Shown here in pieces: positions 36,241 through 44,363 of a stretch of 64,000 bases of DNA. Source of the stretch: Hippopus hippopus (Eukaryota; Mollusca; Bivalvia; Cardiida; Cardiidae); the NCBI GenBank assembly GCA_946811185.2, contig OX328096.1, forward strand, positions 66,580,345 to 66,644,344. The letters run 5' to 3'. Numbering within the stretch: the first letter of the stretch is position 1; the number at the start of each line of letters is the position of its first letter. The notes under the pieces were generated by a model. It was not told where the DNA came from. It saw only the letters and a program-made list of their open reading frames with translations, and made no database searches. A program made the position numbers and the translations under genes.

Positions 36241-36659
36241 ACCTGCCATCTGAAACACTATCGCCGTTAAACTTTTCTTCTTTTACCACTATATTATATG
36301 TACATGTAAATTGAATGAAACAAATCGTCAATCATCTGCATGTCCAAGGACCAGTCTACCTTATGATTCAGTTGGTTAGTAGACAAAATTGATTTTATTG
36401 ATCCATAATTATGTGATGACTTGCTAGGTATTATGCATTACGGAGGTGAATTATACCCACTTTTACCAGGGAATGGCTCATATGTTTTCAACTAATTTGG
36501 CTGAAATTTGACGGGAAAGTTCTGTTTACTGAAATCTGCGCATCTGCAATTTCCTTTTTTAATGGTCCACAGTTTCAGGAGTTACGGAACCGTTGATTTT
36601 GTTCGGAAACGAGGTACTGATCCTATCACAAAGAACATGGTTGGGGTTGTTTTAGTATT

Positions 36660-36832
36660 CTTCGATGTCGGTCTTCGGTATTTCTAGGTTATATCACAAG
36701 AGTGTTGCTAGTTCGAATCCCCATCTCGGCCAGTTTATTTTCGACGATTGGTGATAGTCGTTGCGACAGAATTCTTTCCTCTTCCACCGCTGTTAGTTGC
36801 TTTTACGATGTTAATCTAGGAAAGCAGCTAGT
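36660..36832 (+). mobile_element. 5' part of a SINE interrupted by the Polinton
   Basis: The B-box-like AGTTCGAATCCCC, CTCGGCCAGTTTATTTTCGA and AGGAAAGCAGCTAGTGACGTG match the SINE at 33598-33913. The match stops exactly at the Polinton's left target duplicate and resumes after its right end at 53762. Confidence 0.8.
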
Positions 36833-36838
36833 GACGTG
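36833..36838. other. Polinton target-site duplicate, left
   Basis: GACGTG directly precedes the AG terminus of the element and is repeated exactly at 53756-53761. Six-base duplications are typical of Polintons. Confidence 0.95.
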
Positions 36839-37288
36839 AGTAGATAGTAATATGGGCATTCTGGCTCATTTCGTCCTAGTTTTTTCTTAACCCGTCCTAG
36901 TTTTTCTTAACCCGTCCTAGTTTTTCTTAACCCCGTCCTAGTTTTCTAAACCCCGTCCTATTTTTCTTAACCCCGTCATATTTTTCTTAACCCCGTCCTA
37001 GACTCACCTCTCGCGCGTATGTGGGGATTAAAAAACGTCGATTTCATCATGTTACGTGTGTGCGTAACATCATGCTTAAATTTCAACCACATCGGCGTAT
37101 ATCACATCATGCTTAAATTTCAACCACACCCAAATCCAAAAATCCGTTTAACCATTCAATGCGAATCCTCAGGCGCCGTTTTGATGTCCTAGGCCTCCAG
37201 CATGATGACATCATACGCCCCCATGAGCGCTTTAACGTAATTTCAATTTTTCCGAAGCCGCCATCGGGCGCGTATAAAAAAATTTTTT
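36839..37288. repeat. Polinton left terminal inverted repeat
   Basis: About 450 bp, matching the reverse complement of 53182-53755. It contains six 20 bp tandem units next to the tip, two direct copies of CATGCTTAAATTTCAACCAC and the block CGAAGCCGCCATCGGGCGCG at its inner end. Confidence 0.93.
36873..37001. repeat. Left subterminal tandem array, six units
   Basis: Units of about 20 bp of the form GTCCTAGTTTTTCTTAACCC. The right end has eight such units, so copy number has drifted between the two termini. Confidence 0.9.
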
Positions 37289-37350
37289 ACCCACAAAATT
37301 TTTTTTGATTTTTTAAAAAAAAGTTTTTAAAAATATTGTGAAATTTTACA

Positions 37351-37959
37351 ATGGTAAACATAAATTTAACAACAATTTTAAAAAACAAAATACATAATTT
37401 TCATAGTAAATTTATATCAGACAATGGTTTTAGTAGAGATATAACGTATCTCAATTCTAGTTGCAAAAATCATTTACAAGCATTTGAAGATATACGAAGT
37501 GATTGGTATTATCATTACAGTGAGTTTGTGAAAGAAATAGGTGATGAAGAATGTAGTATTGCTTTTATTGTTAGTCGTAGGAGTGAGGCTGCGAGAAGAA
37601 CTCATCATTTCATTCAAATGGATATTCCTTTATTGATACTGAATGGAAGAGGTGAATATTTCCAAAATATTCTACACAAATTTGATCAATATATGGAAAT
37701 AGATAATGACTATAGAAATATTACGGGAGGAAGGCTACGTAGATATATAACTAAAGGGTATAAATCTGAAGATGATTTTGTACCAAGTGTAATTTTTTAC
37801 AAGAAAACACTACCCCCAGGAGAAACACCAATAGGAGAGAGACATCCTACAAGGTTAGATCCTTTTGTATTTCATAGACAAAGTATAGAAGAAGCTGTTT
37901 CAGATAATGAAAGTATAGAAGAAGATTTTTGTAATTGTGACCATACAGTAATTTCTTAA
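37351..37959 (+). CDS. Polinton left-end orphan protein
   Basis: This 202 aa frame starts at the first ATG after the left inverted repeat. I do not recognise the family. The N-terminus is basic with many Asn and Lys; the middle has RRSEAARRTHHFIQMDIP and GGRLRRYITKGYKSEDDF; the C-terminus is acidic (SIEEAVSDNESIEEDFCN). No signal peptide or membrane segment is evident. It is transcribed away from the left terminus and converges on the fibre gene. Just after the stop, another frame reads YFDEVAKSLPEEDIVDLLN and ends at 38042, which looks like coding sequence, so a frameshift near 37940-37960 may have cut off the true C-terminus. It is an accessory gene of unknown role. Confidence 0.75.
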   Translation: MVNINLTTILKNKIHNFHSKFISDNGFSRDITYLNSSCKNHLQAFEDIRSDWYYHYSEFVKEIGDEECSIAFIVSRRSEAARRTHHFIQMDIPLLILNGRGEYFQNILHKFDQYMEIDNDYRNITGGRLRRYITKGYKSEDDFVPSVIFYKKTLPPGETPIGERHPTRLDPFVFHRQSIEEAVSDNESIEEDFCNCDHTVIS

Positions 37960-38077
37960 CTTATTTTGATGAGGTTGCAAAATCGCTACCTGAAGAAGAT
38001 ATAGTAGACTTATTAAATTTATATATTTGGTACAATTTCTAAAAAAACATAACTTTTAAGATAATAAAGTTATATTT

Positions 38078-39265
38078 TTACAAGTCTAATTCTATCAAAA
38101 TAGATATGTAAGCGTGTGTTACATCACGGTTATCTGTTCTCGAAATAAAGTTTATTATGTCGCATTGCTTTACCTCCAACGCCCTCGGAAAAACCATACA
38201 GCTACAAATTTCGTTCGCTTTTTTAATAATAGAGTAATCGACCTGTTCATTTCCGTTTATCGATATATTAACTTTTACCTCTTCTGGTACATTACGATCC
38301 CTTTTAACGATCGTTAAACTTCCTCTTATAATTCTACCTGATGCATTCATACAATAACCCCCTAAACCGTGTCTTTTACCCGAATTACCATTACCGAATG
38401 AAAACTCGTAATTATCGTTTCCAATTGGTCCCTGTTCTTTGGCCCACACGGTTATAATAGGTTTAGGGCCTATGAGAGAAGGAAGGGATACTTTTCTATC
38501 CACGTAGGATTTTGTCGCTAAATCTCTCTCTTCTACCGGGGCCGCGGCGTTTTTTATAGAAAACCCTTGAAGATCTATGTCACTCACCGCCATGAAACTC
38601 CCATCCGGATTTTTTATAATAGCTCCGCCATTATCGACATAATTTTTATTGACAGCGGAGTCACGGGATACAGGATTTGGTTACCCAGTAATCGAGTGGC
38701 CATTCATATCTATTCCACCAGCCATTGAATAGGATCCATCTTGTTTTCTCGTTAAAGCTTTTTCACCTACAGTGGCCGCCTCAACGGCGGTATCTACGTA
38801 AAACTTATTAGAGGCTTGATCGTGTCTCGTAGGGATTCCGAGATTGTTAATTACTCGTCCTCCCATTGATATTGCGTCTTCCGCCTCATACCACCTTCCG
38901 TCTTTATAAACGAAGGCCCGATCAACATTATCCACATAATTTTTAGTAGCAGCTTCACTCGGTTCTGTTGGGTCCTTAACGTTTTTTATCGGATTAAAAC
39001 CCATGTTTAAATAACCATTTTTAACGTGGAATCCACCGTTTTCATCTAACAACCCCGAGTTGGTGTCAACATAATCCTTAGTTGCCACATCTTGAGAATT
39101 TACCGGATTACTAACCCTCGTTAATGTATTACCATTCATGTTTATAGAACCAGTAACAACGGTCGTTCCGTCTTTACGTAAAAAATTATTATTCACGTAA
39201 GCGAGTGACACACCATCACCGATTGTGCCATCATCTTCCATTCTTCCAAATTTGTCAACGGGCAT
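38078..39265 (-). pseudogene. Phage-tail-fibre-like protein, broken by one stop
   Basis: The frame starts at ATG 39265 and is open for 194 codons to TAA at 38681-38683. It then continues in the same frame to 38078, giving two reported pieces of one gene of about 395 codons. At least five units carry the pattern (D/E)xATKxYVD preceded by MxGxxIxN (DVATKDYVD, EAATKNYVD, QASNKFYVD, DLATKSYVD), typical of trimeric tail-fibre stalks of phages and some large DNA viruses. The last ~125 residues are a non-repetitive, beta-rich candidate head with four Cys. Its likely role is a receptor-binding fibre on a virion. That is inference from the repeats; the head is unrecognised. An AT-rich TATA-like sequence (AATATAAAAAATG) sits at the start. 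Confidence 0.85.
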
Positions 39266-39279
39266 TTTTTATATTATTA

Positions 39280-39711
39280 CTAAAAAAGTTTATTTAAAAC
39301 GTTTTGAAACTTTTCCCCCGCGGATAACTCCTTAAGAATGTATAAACATAAATGGCCGCAAAATACTTGCCCAGCTCGTTGTAATTGATCTGTATTATAG
39401 TGTATCGGGCTTTTTAAATACTCTCGAATTTCAATAGGGGGTTGTATGCCATAACTATCAAAATAAATTTTAGTTTTACCGTTTTTATACCAAGCGACCC
39501 AATGCGTGCCAGGCCCGCCACTTTTATCAAAGTTTACTATACCGCATTCTTTTTTACTCGGTTTTCTCGGTAATGTATCTAGTAAGAAAACTCCTCTAAA
39601 ATAGGGGATCTTTAATCTTTTCGCCGCATCTTCCAATTCGAAATTGCTCAACGGTTTATTCGGTAAAATTACGTTTTCGATCGAAATATTTCCATTTTTT
39701 AAATAGTTCAA
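39280..39711 (-). CDS. PRO: Adenain-like cysteine protease (PRO)
   Basis: The 143 aa product matches the Polinton/adenovirus-type maturation protease, which cleaves virion precursor proteins. The catalytic set is visible: His70 in GTHWVAWY, Asp85 in YFDSYG, Gln111 and Cys118 in QVFCGHLCLY, with Gln-Cys spacing of seven as in adenain. The usual N-terminal helix and RLKIPYFRGVF precede them. The frame has no ATG upstream of the domain. The first usable near-cognate codon is TTG at 39711, immediately at the integrase stop, and the frame is open only back to about 39726. Either initiation is non-AUG or reinitiation-coupled, or the start codon has been lost. It is adjacent to the integrase gene in a leftward block. 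Confidence 0.9.
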   Translation of the reverse strand: MNYLKNGNISIENVILPNKPLSNFELEDAAKRLKIPYFRGVFLLDTLPRKPSKKECGIVNFDKSGGPGTHWVAWYKNGKTKIYFDSYGIQPPIEIREYLKSPIHYNTDQLQRAGQVFCGHLCLYILKELSAGEKFQNVLNKLF

Positions 39712-40607
39712 ATATTTGTAATGTCTTTATTGTCTACCCACGAATTAAATTCGTCGGGATAACCTTTCCACTTTACTAGAGATTTCTTTTTTCCTTTTTT
39801 AATAACCTTTTCTATTCTATACAGCTCTTGACTAGTTTTCTGTAGTTCGGGTTCATAAAAGGTACCTCGTATTTCTTCTCCATTAAGATCCTTAATTTTA
39901 TATGTTACTGGTGATGTATGTTTTACTTCAGAAACTGTAAAAACCTCCTCAGTCCATCTCGTTGTATAACCTTTCTCAAAAGTCTTTTTCTTTTTACTTA
40001 TCCTTACTCTATCTCCGACGGAAAACTTAGGATTTATATCTTTTATTTCGAAAGGGTAAAGATTTCTCCAAACTCTCGTTTCATTTTCCTTTTTACTAGC
40101 GTCTACCGGAGTCATCTTAATAGATGAATGCATCGTGTTATTATATTCTTTAACCAAATCCGGTAGCACATTGACGTAAACGCTCGTAGAGTTAGCGGAA
40201 AAATGCTTCCACATTTTTTCTTTCATCGTTCTAATCCATCTCTCAACGACGCTAGATTTTTCCTCATTTTCGGTAGAATACAATTCGACTAAGTCTTTAA
40301 CATCTTTGTTATAAAACTCTTTACCCTTATCCACCCACATTTTTTCGGGTTTTCTCTCCTTAAAAATACTCTTCAATGCTATAGCGACAGACTTCCCCGT
40401 TTTGTCTTTTAATGGTATCAACCATCCGTATTTAGAAAAGATGTCAATGACAGCGAGAAGGTATTTAACGTCACGATTAAGCTTAGAAAATGCTTGCATG
40501 TCTACTAAATCCGCGGCCCATATCCTATCTATACCGTTTACTCTAACTCTCCTTTTCTTAAATTTTCTTCTTACGGGTTTATGCAATTCTTCCGCTAATT
40601 TCATCAT
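39708..40607 (-). CDS. INT: Retroviral-type integrase with chromodomain (INT)
   Basis: The 299 aa product has the integrase catalytic core: Asp33 in WAADLVDM, Asp93 in WVDKGKEFYN and Glu122 in EKSSVVERWIR, the D,D-E triad that processes and joins Polinton ends to target DNA. An SH3-like segment (PKFSVGDRVRISKKKKTF) follows. A C-terminal chromodomain (YRIEKVIKKGKKKSLVKWKG) could guide insertion to chromatin marks. The start ATG overlaps the stop of the upstream PLA2 gene (ATGA). The frame is also open upstream of that ATG through an A10 run, so fusion by -1 frameshifting is possible. The usual N-terminal zinc-binding HHCC domain is not present in this ORF. No lesion is seen. Confidence 0.95.
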   Translation of the reverse strand: MMKLAEELHKPVRRKFKKRRVRVNGIDRIWAADLVDMQAFSKLNRDVKYLLAVIDIFSKYGWLIPLKDKTGKSVAIALKSIFKERKPEKMWVDKGKEFYNKDVKDLVELYSTENEEKSSVVERWIRTMKEKMWKHFSANSTSVYVNVLPDLVKEYNNTMHSSIKMTPVDASKKENETRVWRNLYPFEIKDINPKFSVGDRVRISKKKKTFEKGYTTRWTEEVFTVSEVKHTSPVTYKIKDLNGEEIRGTFYEPELQKTSQELYRIEKVIKKGKKKSLVKWKGYPDEFNSWVDNKDITNI

Positions 40608-41107
40608 CTCAGAACTTTTTTTTTTAACCCCATTCCAAATTTCATCTTCGTTCCAATGAGTTTACTTACCAAACCTCTTTCCATTTTTTCTCTAATACTA
40701 GGATTGTAAATCCCCTCCAACTCCGTTAACATATTCTTATCACACACCGCATTTCTTGTAGCAGTGTCATTGTGTTGAAGATAGCAAACGTCATGATGAT
40801 AAGCGGCTTTATCAACGCGGTTTATTGGTTTACTCCATTCCTTCGGTGTTAAATCTGGATTGAGTCTTTTCTTTAATTTAGTACCTGGCCCAGTAAATGT
40901 GTGTCCTGGTAGATGCATTTCAACGGGTAAATTATTTATAAATTCGTTTAAAACACTACTCCCGGTGGTTTTTTTTTTTTTTATAAATTGTGTTTTAGTT
41001 ATTCCGCAAACAACACATTTACCCCGCATCATATTTCTTCCATTTTTAGAAACGGTATACCCGATATTACTCGTATCCGTACGTTTTTTACATTTAACGC
41101 AATACAT
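40604..41107 (-). CDS. Zinc-ribbon and phospholipase A2-like protein
   Basis: This 167 aa product has an N-terminal zinc-ribbon pattern (Cys3, Cys6, Cys31, Cys34). After a basic linker it has a secreted-PLA2-like core: calcium loop GPGT at 73-76, the catalytic pair in VDKAAYHHDVCY (His105-Asp106) and Asp123. This compact form resembles the PLA2 of parvovirus VP1, which breaches endosomal membranes during entry. A similar role for a Polinton/adintovirus virion is inference. The ATG at 41107 is preceded by TATTTTTTAAATATAAAAAA. It is first in the leftward block, overlaps the integrase start and is separated from the divergent ATPase gene by 37 bp. Confidence 0.85.
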   Translation of the reverse strand: MYCVKCKKRTDTSNIGYTVSKNGRNMMRGKCVVCGITKTQFIKKKKTTGSSVLNEFINNLPVEMHLPGHTFTGPGTKLKKRLNPDLTPKEWSKPINRVDKAAYHHDVCYLQHNDTATRNAVCDKNMLTELEGIYNPSIREKMERGLVSKLIGTKMKFGMGLKKKVLR

Positions 41108-41144
41108 TTTTTTTATATTTAAAAAATAAAATATTTAAATAAAA
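41108..41144. promoter_or_regulatory. Divergent promoter gap between the two Polinton gene blocks
   Basis: Only 37 bp, all AT-rich (TTTATATTT on one side, AATATTTAAAT on the other), separates the start codons of the PLA2 (leftward) and ATPase (rightward) genes. It must contain, or lie within, promoters for both blocks. TATA-like elements are visible in both directions. Confidence 0.65.
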
Positions 41145-41927
41145 ATGGATATTATAAACTTATCATGGAATGAAGTAGTATCGAGGAGATTTAATCACCC
41201 CCTTTTACCGAGAAGTATCAGGGGTTTAATTATAGGCAAATCAGGATGCGGTAAAACTACTTTATTGTTAAACCTTTTACTCAGACCGGGTTGGCTTGAC
41301 TACAACGATTTGAGCGTTTTCGGAAAAAGCCTTTTTCAACCGGAATACCGAATACTAAGAAAGGCTTTTGAAGAAAAACTACCGAAAGAATGCATCTTAA
41401 GGTTGTTTAACACGCGTGATGAGATACAAGAACTAAACATTGCACCAACGGCTTTAGTCGAAGAATGGATTAAAACGATTAAAAACAAATCGGATATAGA
41501 TTGCAACTTCTTCGAAAATGCTAGTGATGTGCCTGATCCGAGAGAGTTAAACTCGGAAAATAAAAATTTAATGATATTTGACGATTTACTTTTAGAAAGG
41601 CAAAATAAATGCGAGTGTTACTACATTCGAGGAAGGCATAGTAATGTTGACTGCTTTTACCTCTCACAAAATTATTTTAGACTGCCGAGACAAACTATTA
41701 GAGAAAACGCTAATTTTATTTGCCTTTTCCCGCAAGACTTAAAAAACATTAATCATATTTATAACGATCATGTAGGTGAAGATATGCCTAAGGACGAGTT
41801 TAGAAAATTTTGTCAAAAGGCGTGGGAAAGACCACATGGTTTCGCTATCATTGACTTAACCAGTAAAAAACATGATGGGAAGTATAGAAACGGTTTTGAC
41901 AATTTTTACGTGCCAAAGTCAGTATAA
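41145..41927 (+). CDS. ATP: A32/FtsK-type genome-packaging ATPase
   Basis: The 260 aa product has Walker A GKSGCGKTT at 31-39 and Walker B LMIFDD at 142-147, followed by the sensor-like stretch CFYLSQNYFRLPRQTIRENA. This is the layout of the HerA/FtsK-superfamily packaging ATPases of poxviruses, adenovirus-like elements and Polintons. It would pump element DNA into a capsid. Its length is normal for the family and the frame is intact. First gene of the rightward block. Confidence 0.95.
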   Translation: MDIINLSWNEVVSRRFNHPLLPRSIRGLIIGKSGCGKTTLLLNLLLRPGWLDYNDLSVFGKSLFQPEYRILRKAFEEKLPKECILRLFNTRDEIQELNIAPTALVEEWIKTIKNKSDIDCNFFENASDVPDPRELNSENKNLMIFDDLLLERQNKCECYYIRGRHSNVDCFYLSQNYFRLPRQTIRENANFICLFPQDLKNINHIYNDHVGEDMPKDEFRKFCQKAWERPHGFAIIDLTSKKHDGKYRNGFDNFYVPKSV

Positions 41928-41979
41928 CTCGAAAATAAATGAAAAATTACTAAAACGCGAGTTATAAATATTGTCAACA

Positions 41980-42492
41980 ATGGCAGAGTTAAAAAAATAT
42001 ATAGGTAATTGCAAATATATTTTAAGATCAATACGTTCAGATTTACACGGAAAAATAGAAGGTTTTACAAAACATAATTTAAAATTAATATTAGAACAAA
42101 TGGGAATAACGTATGTTATTACTGAAAATGATCGCGAGTATTTTAAGTCTGGAAAAAAATATTTATTAAATATATTAACGGATTACTTAGAAAAACGAGT
42201 GGAAATTATGAAAAAAATATATCGAAAAGAGGATCATGAAGTTAGAATTATAAAATTGTTGTATGATTTTTATTTCAATGTATATTACATTATTAATATT
42301 ACATCTATTTGTTATAATAATGAGATGGATGAAGATGATATGATAGAATTTTTTACTGATTTTTATAATTGTAATTTTGGAAATAGCATGAAAGATAATT
42401 TAGAAGAATTTTTTAATACTGCTTGCGAGCATTTTAATATGGAAGTTGAGAATAAAGAAATTAATTTTAAATTTAATTACGATTCCGATTAA
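41980..42492 (+). CDS. Polinton orphan, helical acidic protein
   Basis: The longest frame opens at a TTG (41971), but the first ATG, at 41980, is the better start (170 aa). I do not recognise it. The N-terminal half is basic (KYILRSIRSDLHGK, YLEKRVEIMKKIYRKEDHE) and the C-terminal half is acidic, with a Cys-containing helical stretch and a DYDSD-like tail. Overall it looks all-alpha without membrane segments. It lies between the ATPase and the minor capsid candidate in the same orientation, and is probably co-transcribed. Confidence 0.65.
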   Translation: MAELKKYIGNCKYILRSIRSDLHGKIEGFTKHNLKLILEQMGITYVITENDREYFKSGKKYLLNILTDYLEKRVEIMKKIYRKEDHEVRIIKLLYDFYFNVYYIINITSICYNNEMDEDDMIEFFTDFYNCNFGNSMKDNLEEFFNTACEHFNMEVENKEINFKFNYDSD

Positions 42493-42545
42493 ATAGTTTA
42501 TTATAAAAATATTTTAAATATAAAATATTTAAAATATTATATAAA

Positions 42546-43319
42546 ATGGAAGAACTCTTAGAACAAATTGTAAAAAATACGGAACACAAAACATCGTTTC
42601 AAATCATCGTAAGCGATACCAAGACGCGTTTTAGAACGAGGTTTAATCCTCCGATTCAACTGGAAAAGGACAAAGTATACGAAATAGCTCTAGTAAACCT
42701 CGAAACTTACTACTCTTTTCCAAACATTGATGAAACGAACAACACACTCGTTTATTCTCCGGACAATGGTACCTCATGGATCAAAATAAAAATACCCGTA
42801 GGAAGTTATGACCTCGTTGACATTAATGATACAATTCAGCAGGAAATGAGAAAAAAGGGTCATTACGATAGAGTTAATGAAGAGTATCCTATTAACTTTT
42901 CTGCGAACACTAATACCCTAAAGTCTGTTCTTACTCTAGAAGATGGTTATCAAGTAGATTTTAATCAACCGGGATCCCTCGCTAAAGTATTAGGATTTAC
43001 TCGAGCTAAATACACGCGAGGATTTCACGAGTCAGAGAATGTAGTGAACATTCTTAGCATAAATAGTTTGCTCGTTAACATAGATATTATTTCGGGAAGT
43101 TACGTTAATGGTTCGACCAAAAACACTATTTACTCTTTTTTCCCGGATGTTGCGCCCGGATATAAGATAATAGAGTCACCAGTTAATTTAGTATACTTGC
43201 CAATAACGTTAGATGAAATACATAACCTAGAGGTAAATATTACGGATCAAGATGGCAATTTACTAAATCTTAGAGGCGAGAATTTAACGATTAGGTTTCA
43301 TATTAGAGAAGCGAGATGA
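42546..43319 (+). CDS. Minor capsid (penton-type) candidate
   Basis: This 257 aa protein is beta-rich and intact. The N-terminal segment FRTRFNPPIQLEKDKVYEIA followed by LVNLETYYSFPNI is, from memory, common to proteins of metazoan Polintons that occupy the minor-capsid or vertex slot. The remainder alternates short strands, consistent with one jelly-roll-like domain plus an extension. The start is ATG 42546 after an AT-rich leader (AAATATTATATAAA). Location between ATPase and small virion-protein genes fits a morphogenesis module. The fold has not been tested; it could instead be another surface protein. Confidence 0.6.
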   Translation: MEELLEQIVKNTEHKTSFQIIVSDTKTRFRTRFNPPIQLEKDKVYEIALVNLETYYSFPNIDETNNTLVYSPDNGTSWIKIKIPVGSYDLVDINDTIQQEMRKKGHYDRVNEEYPINFSANTNTLKSVLTLEDGYQVDFNQPGSLAKVLGFTRAKYTRGFHESENVVNILSINSLLVNIDIISGSYVNGSTKNTIYSFFPDVAPGYKIIESPVNLVYLPITLDEIHNLEVNITDQDGNLLNLRGENLTIRFHIREAR

Positions 43320-43347
43320 GATAAATAAAAAAATAATTGTATATAAA

Positions 43348-43939
43348 ATGACGAGTTATACTAATGTTAAAGTAAATATATCGGAAGGGCAAAAGAAAAA
43401 GTTTCAACATGCCGTTAAAGCTGGTTGTCCAGTAAGTATTCGTTTAGGTCACGAAGATTTACGCGGTAATGATGTTTTAGCGGTTACCGATTCGCAAGCG
43501 AGAAAAATGGCTAAAGCCTATGAGGAGGGTAGGGGTATAACTATTAGAATGTCCGCGAAACAACTTAAACATAACACGAAAATAGAAGGAGGTTTTCTCG
43601 GAATGTTAGCCGGGTTAGCCGTTAAACTGTTGAGCTTTGCCGATGCTCGCAAAAACCGTTTTACCGGCTCTAGGTGTTGGTGCTCTTTCTGGATTAGCCC
43701 AAACGGGCGTGCAAAAAGCGATGGGATCGGGTCTTTACCTTAAAAAAGGTTGATGTATGTGTCAAGTGGAAACTGATGGGTCCGGATTATATTTAAAACC
43801 GTACAAAGGTAAAGGGTTATCTCACGTTGGTGATGGGTTGTATCTAAAGCAGGGAGGAAAATTGTATGATGGAAGAGGACTTTTACTAGGACCTAATAGT
43901 CCATTCGCTAATATCCCTATCCTAGGAGCTATATTATAA
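43348..43939 (+). pseudogene. Glycine-rich small virion protein candidate, frameshifted
   Basis: The first frame starts at ATG 43348 and reads a basic N-terminus, RKMAKAYEEGRGITIRMS, then a hydrophobic GGFLGMLAGLAVKLL stretch. At about 43634-43645 the coding frame moves. The continuation in another frame has an Ala/Leu/Gly-rich hydrophobic run and GSGLYLKKG, then meets TGA at 43751-43753. The same frame resumes from 43757 with repeated GLYLKPY, DGLYLKQGG and GRGLLLG units and ends ...PILGAIL. One frameshift and one stop therefore break a gene of about 195 codons. Hydrophobic plus Gly-Leu-Tyr content suggests a capsid-internal or membrane-active minor virion protein. The family is not firmly recognised. 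Confidence 0.75.
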
Positions 43940-43963
43940 ATAATATTTATAACAAAATAAAAA

Positions 43964-44341
43964 ATGGACGTGCATAAACTCGGTATAAAACCTAATATTA
44001 CTACTCGACATAAAACGATATTTTGGAAACCGCATTTAGATGGAGTAAGATTTCCTCCCTTAAAGCATGATCCTCTAAAATGGAAAATATACTCGCAAGT
44101 AACTATCAAGATTCCTCCACGTGATGGGATGAGACTTTCGCTAGGATTTGGTTATATAACTACACGAGGAGTTGTAGTGATATCTGTTAGTAATAAATGG
44201 AAAGATAGTTTAACCATTCTTAATGGAACGCATCTTGATAATGAGGCTTATGATATCTTAGTCTACATTTATAATTTCTCGAAAAAACCTATCGAAATAC
44301 CTGAGGGAGAGTTATTCTGTTATCTAAAATATTTGGCATAA
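43964..44341 (+). CDS. dUTPase-fold-like protein
   Basis: The 125 aa product is all-beta in appearance. Its second half resembles the trimeric dUTPase core: MRLSLGFGYITTRGVVVISV, then a spacer, then DNEAYDILVYIYNFSKKPIE with a terminal IPEGELFCYLKYL strand. True dUTPases carry an RSS motif and a catalytic Asp in an AGxIDxxYRG motif. Neither is clear here, and DNEAYD occupies the analogous position. It may be a catalytically inactive relative used structurally or in regulation, or an unrelated beta protein. Intact frame, start ATG 43964, preceded by TAATATTTATAACAAAATAAAAA. Confidence 0.5.
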   Translation: MDVHKLGIKPNITTRHKTIFWKPHLDGVRFPPLKHDPLKWKIYSQVTIKIPPRDGMRLSLGFGYITTRGVVVISVSNKWKDSLTILNGTHLDNEAYDILVYIYNFSKKPIEIPEGELFCYLKYLA

Positions 44342-44363
44342 AAAAATTATTATATTAGTAAAA

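Noticed and set aside
39918..40659. Plus-strand frames opposite the integrase
   Set aside because: Antisense shadows of the integrase gene; composition mirrors it and there is no start leader of the element's type.
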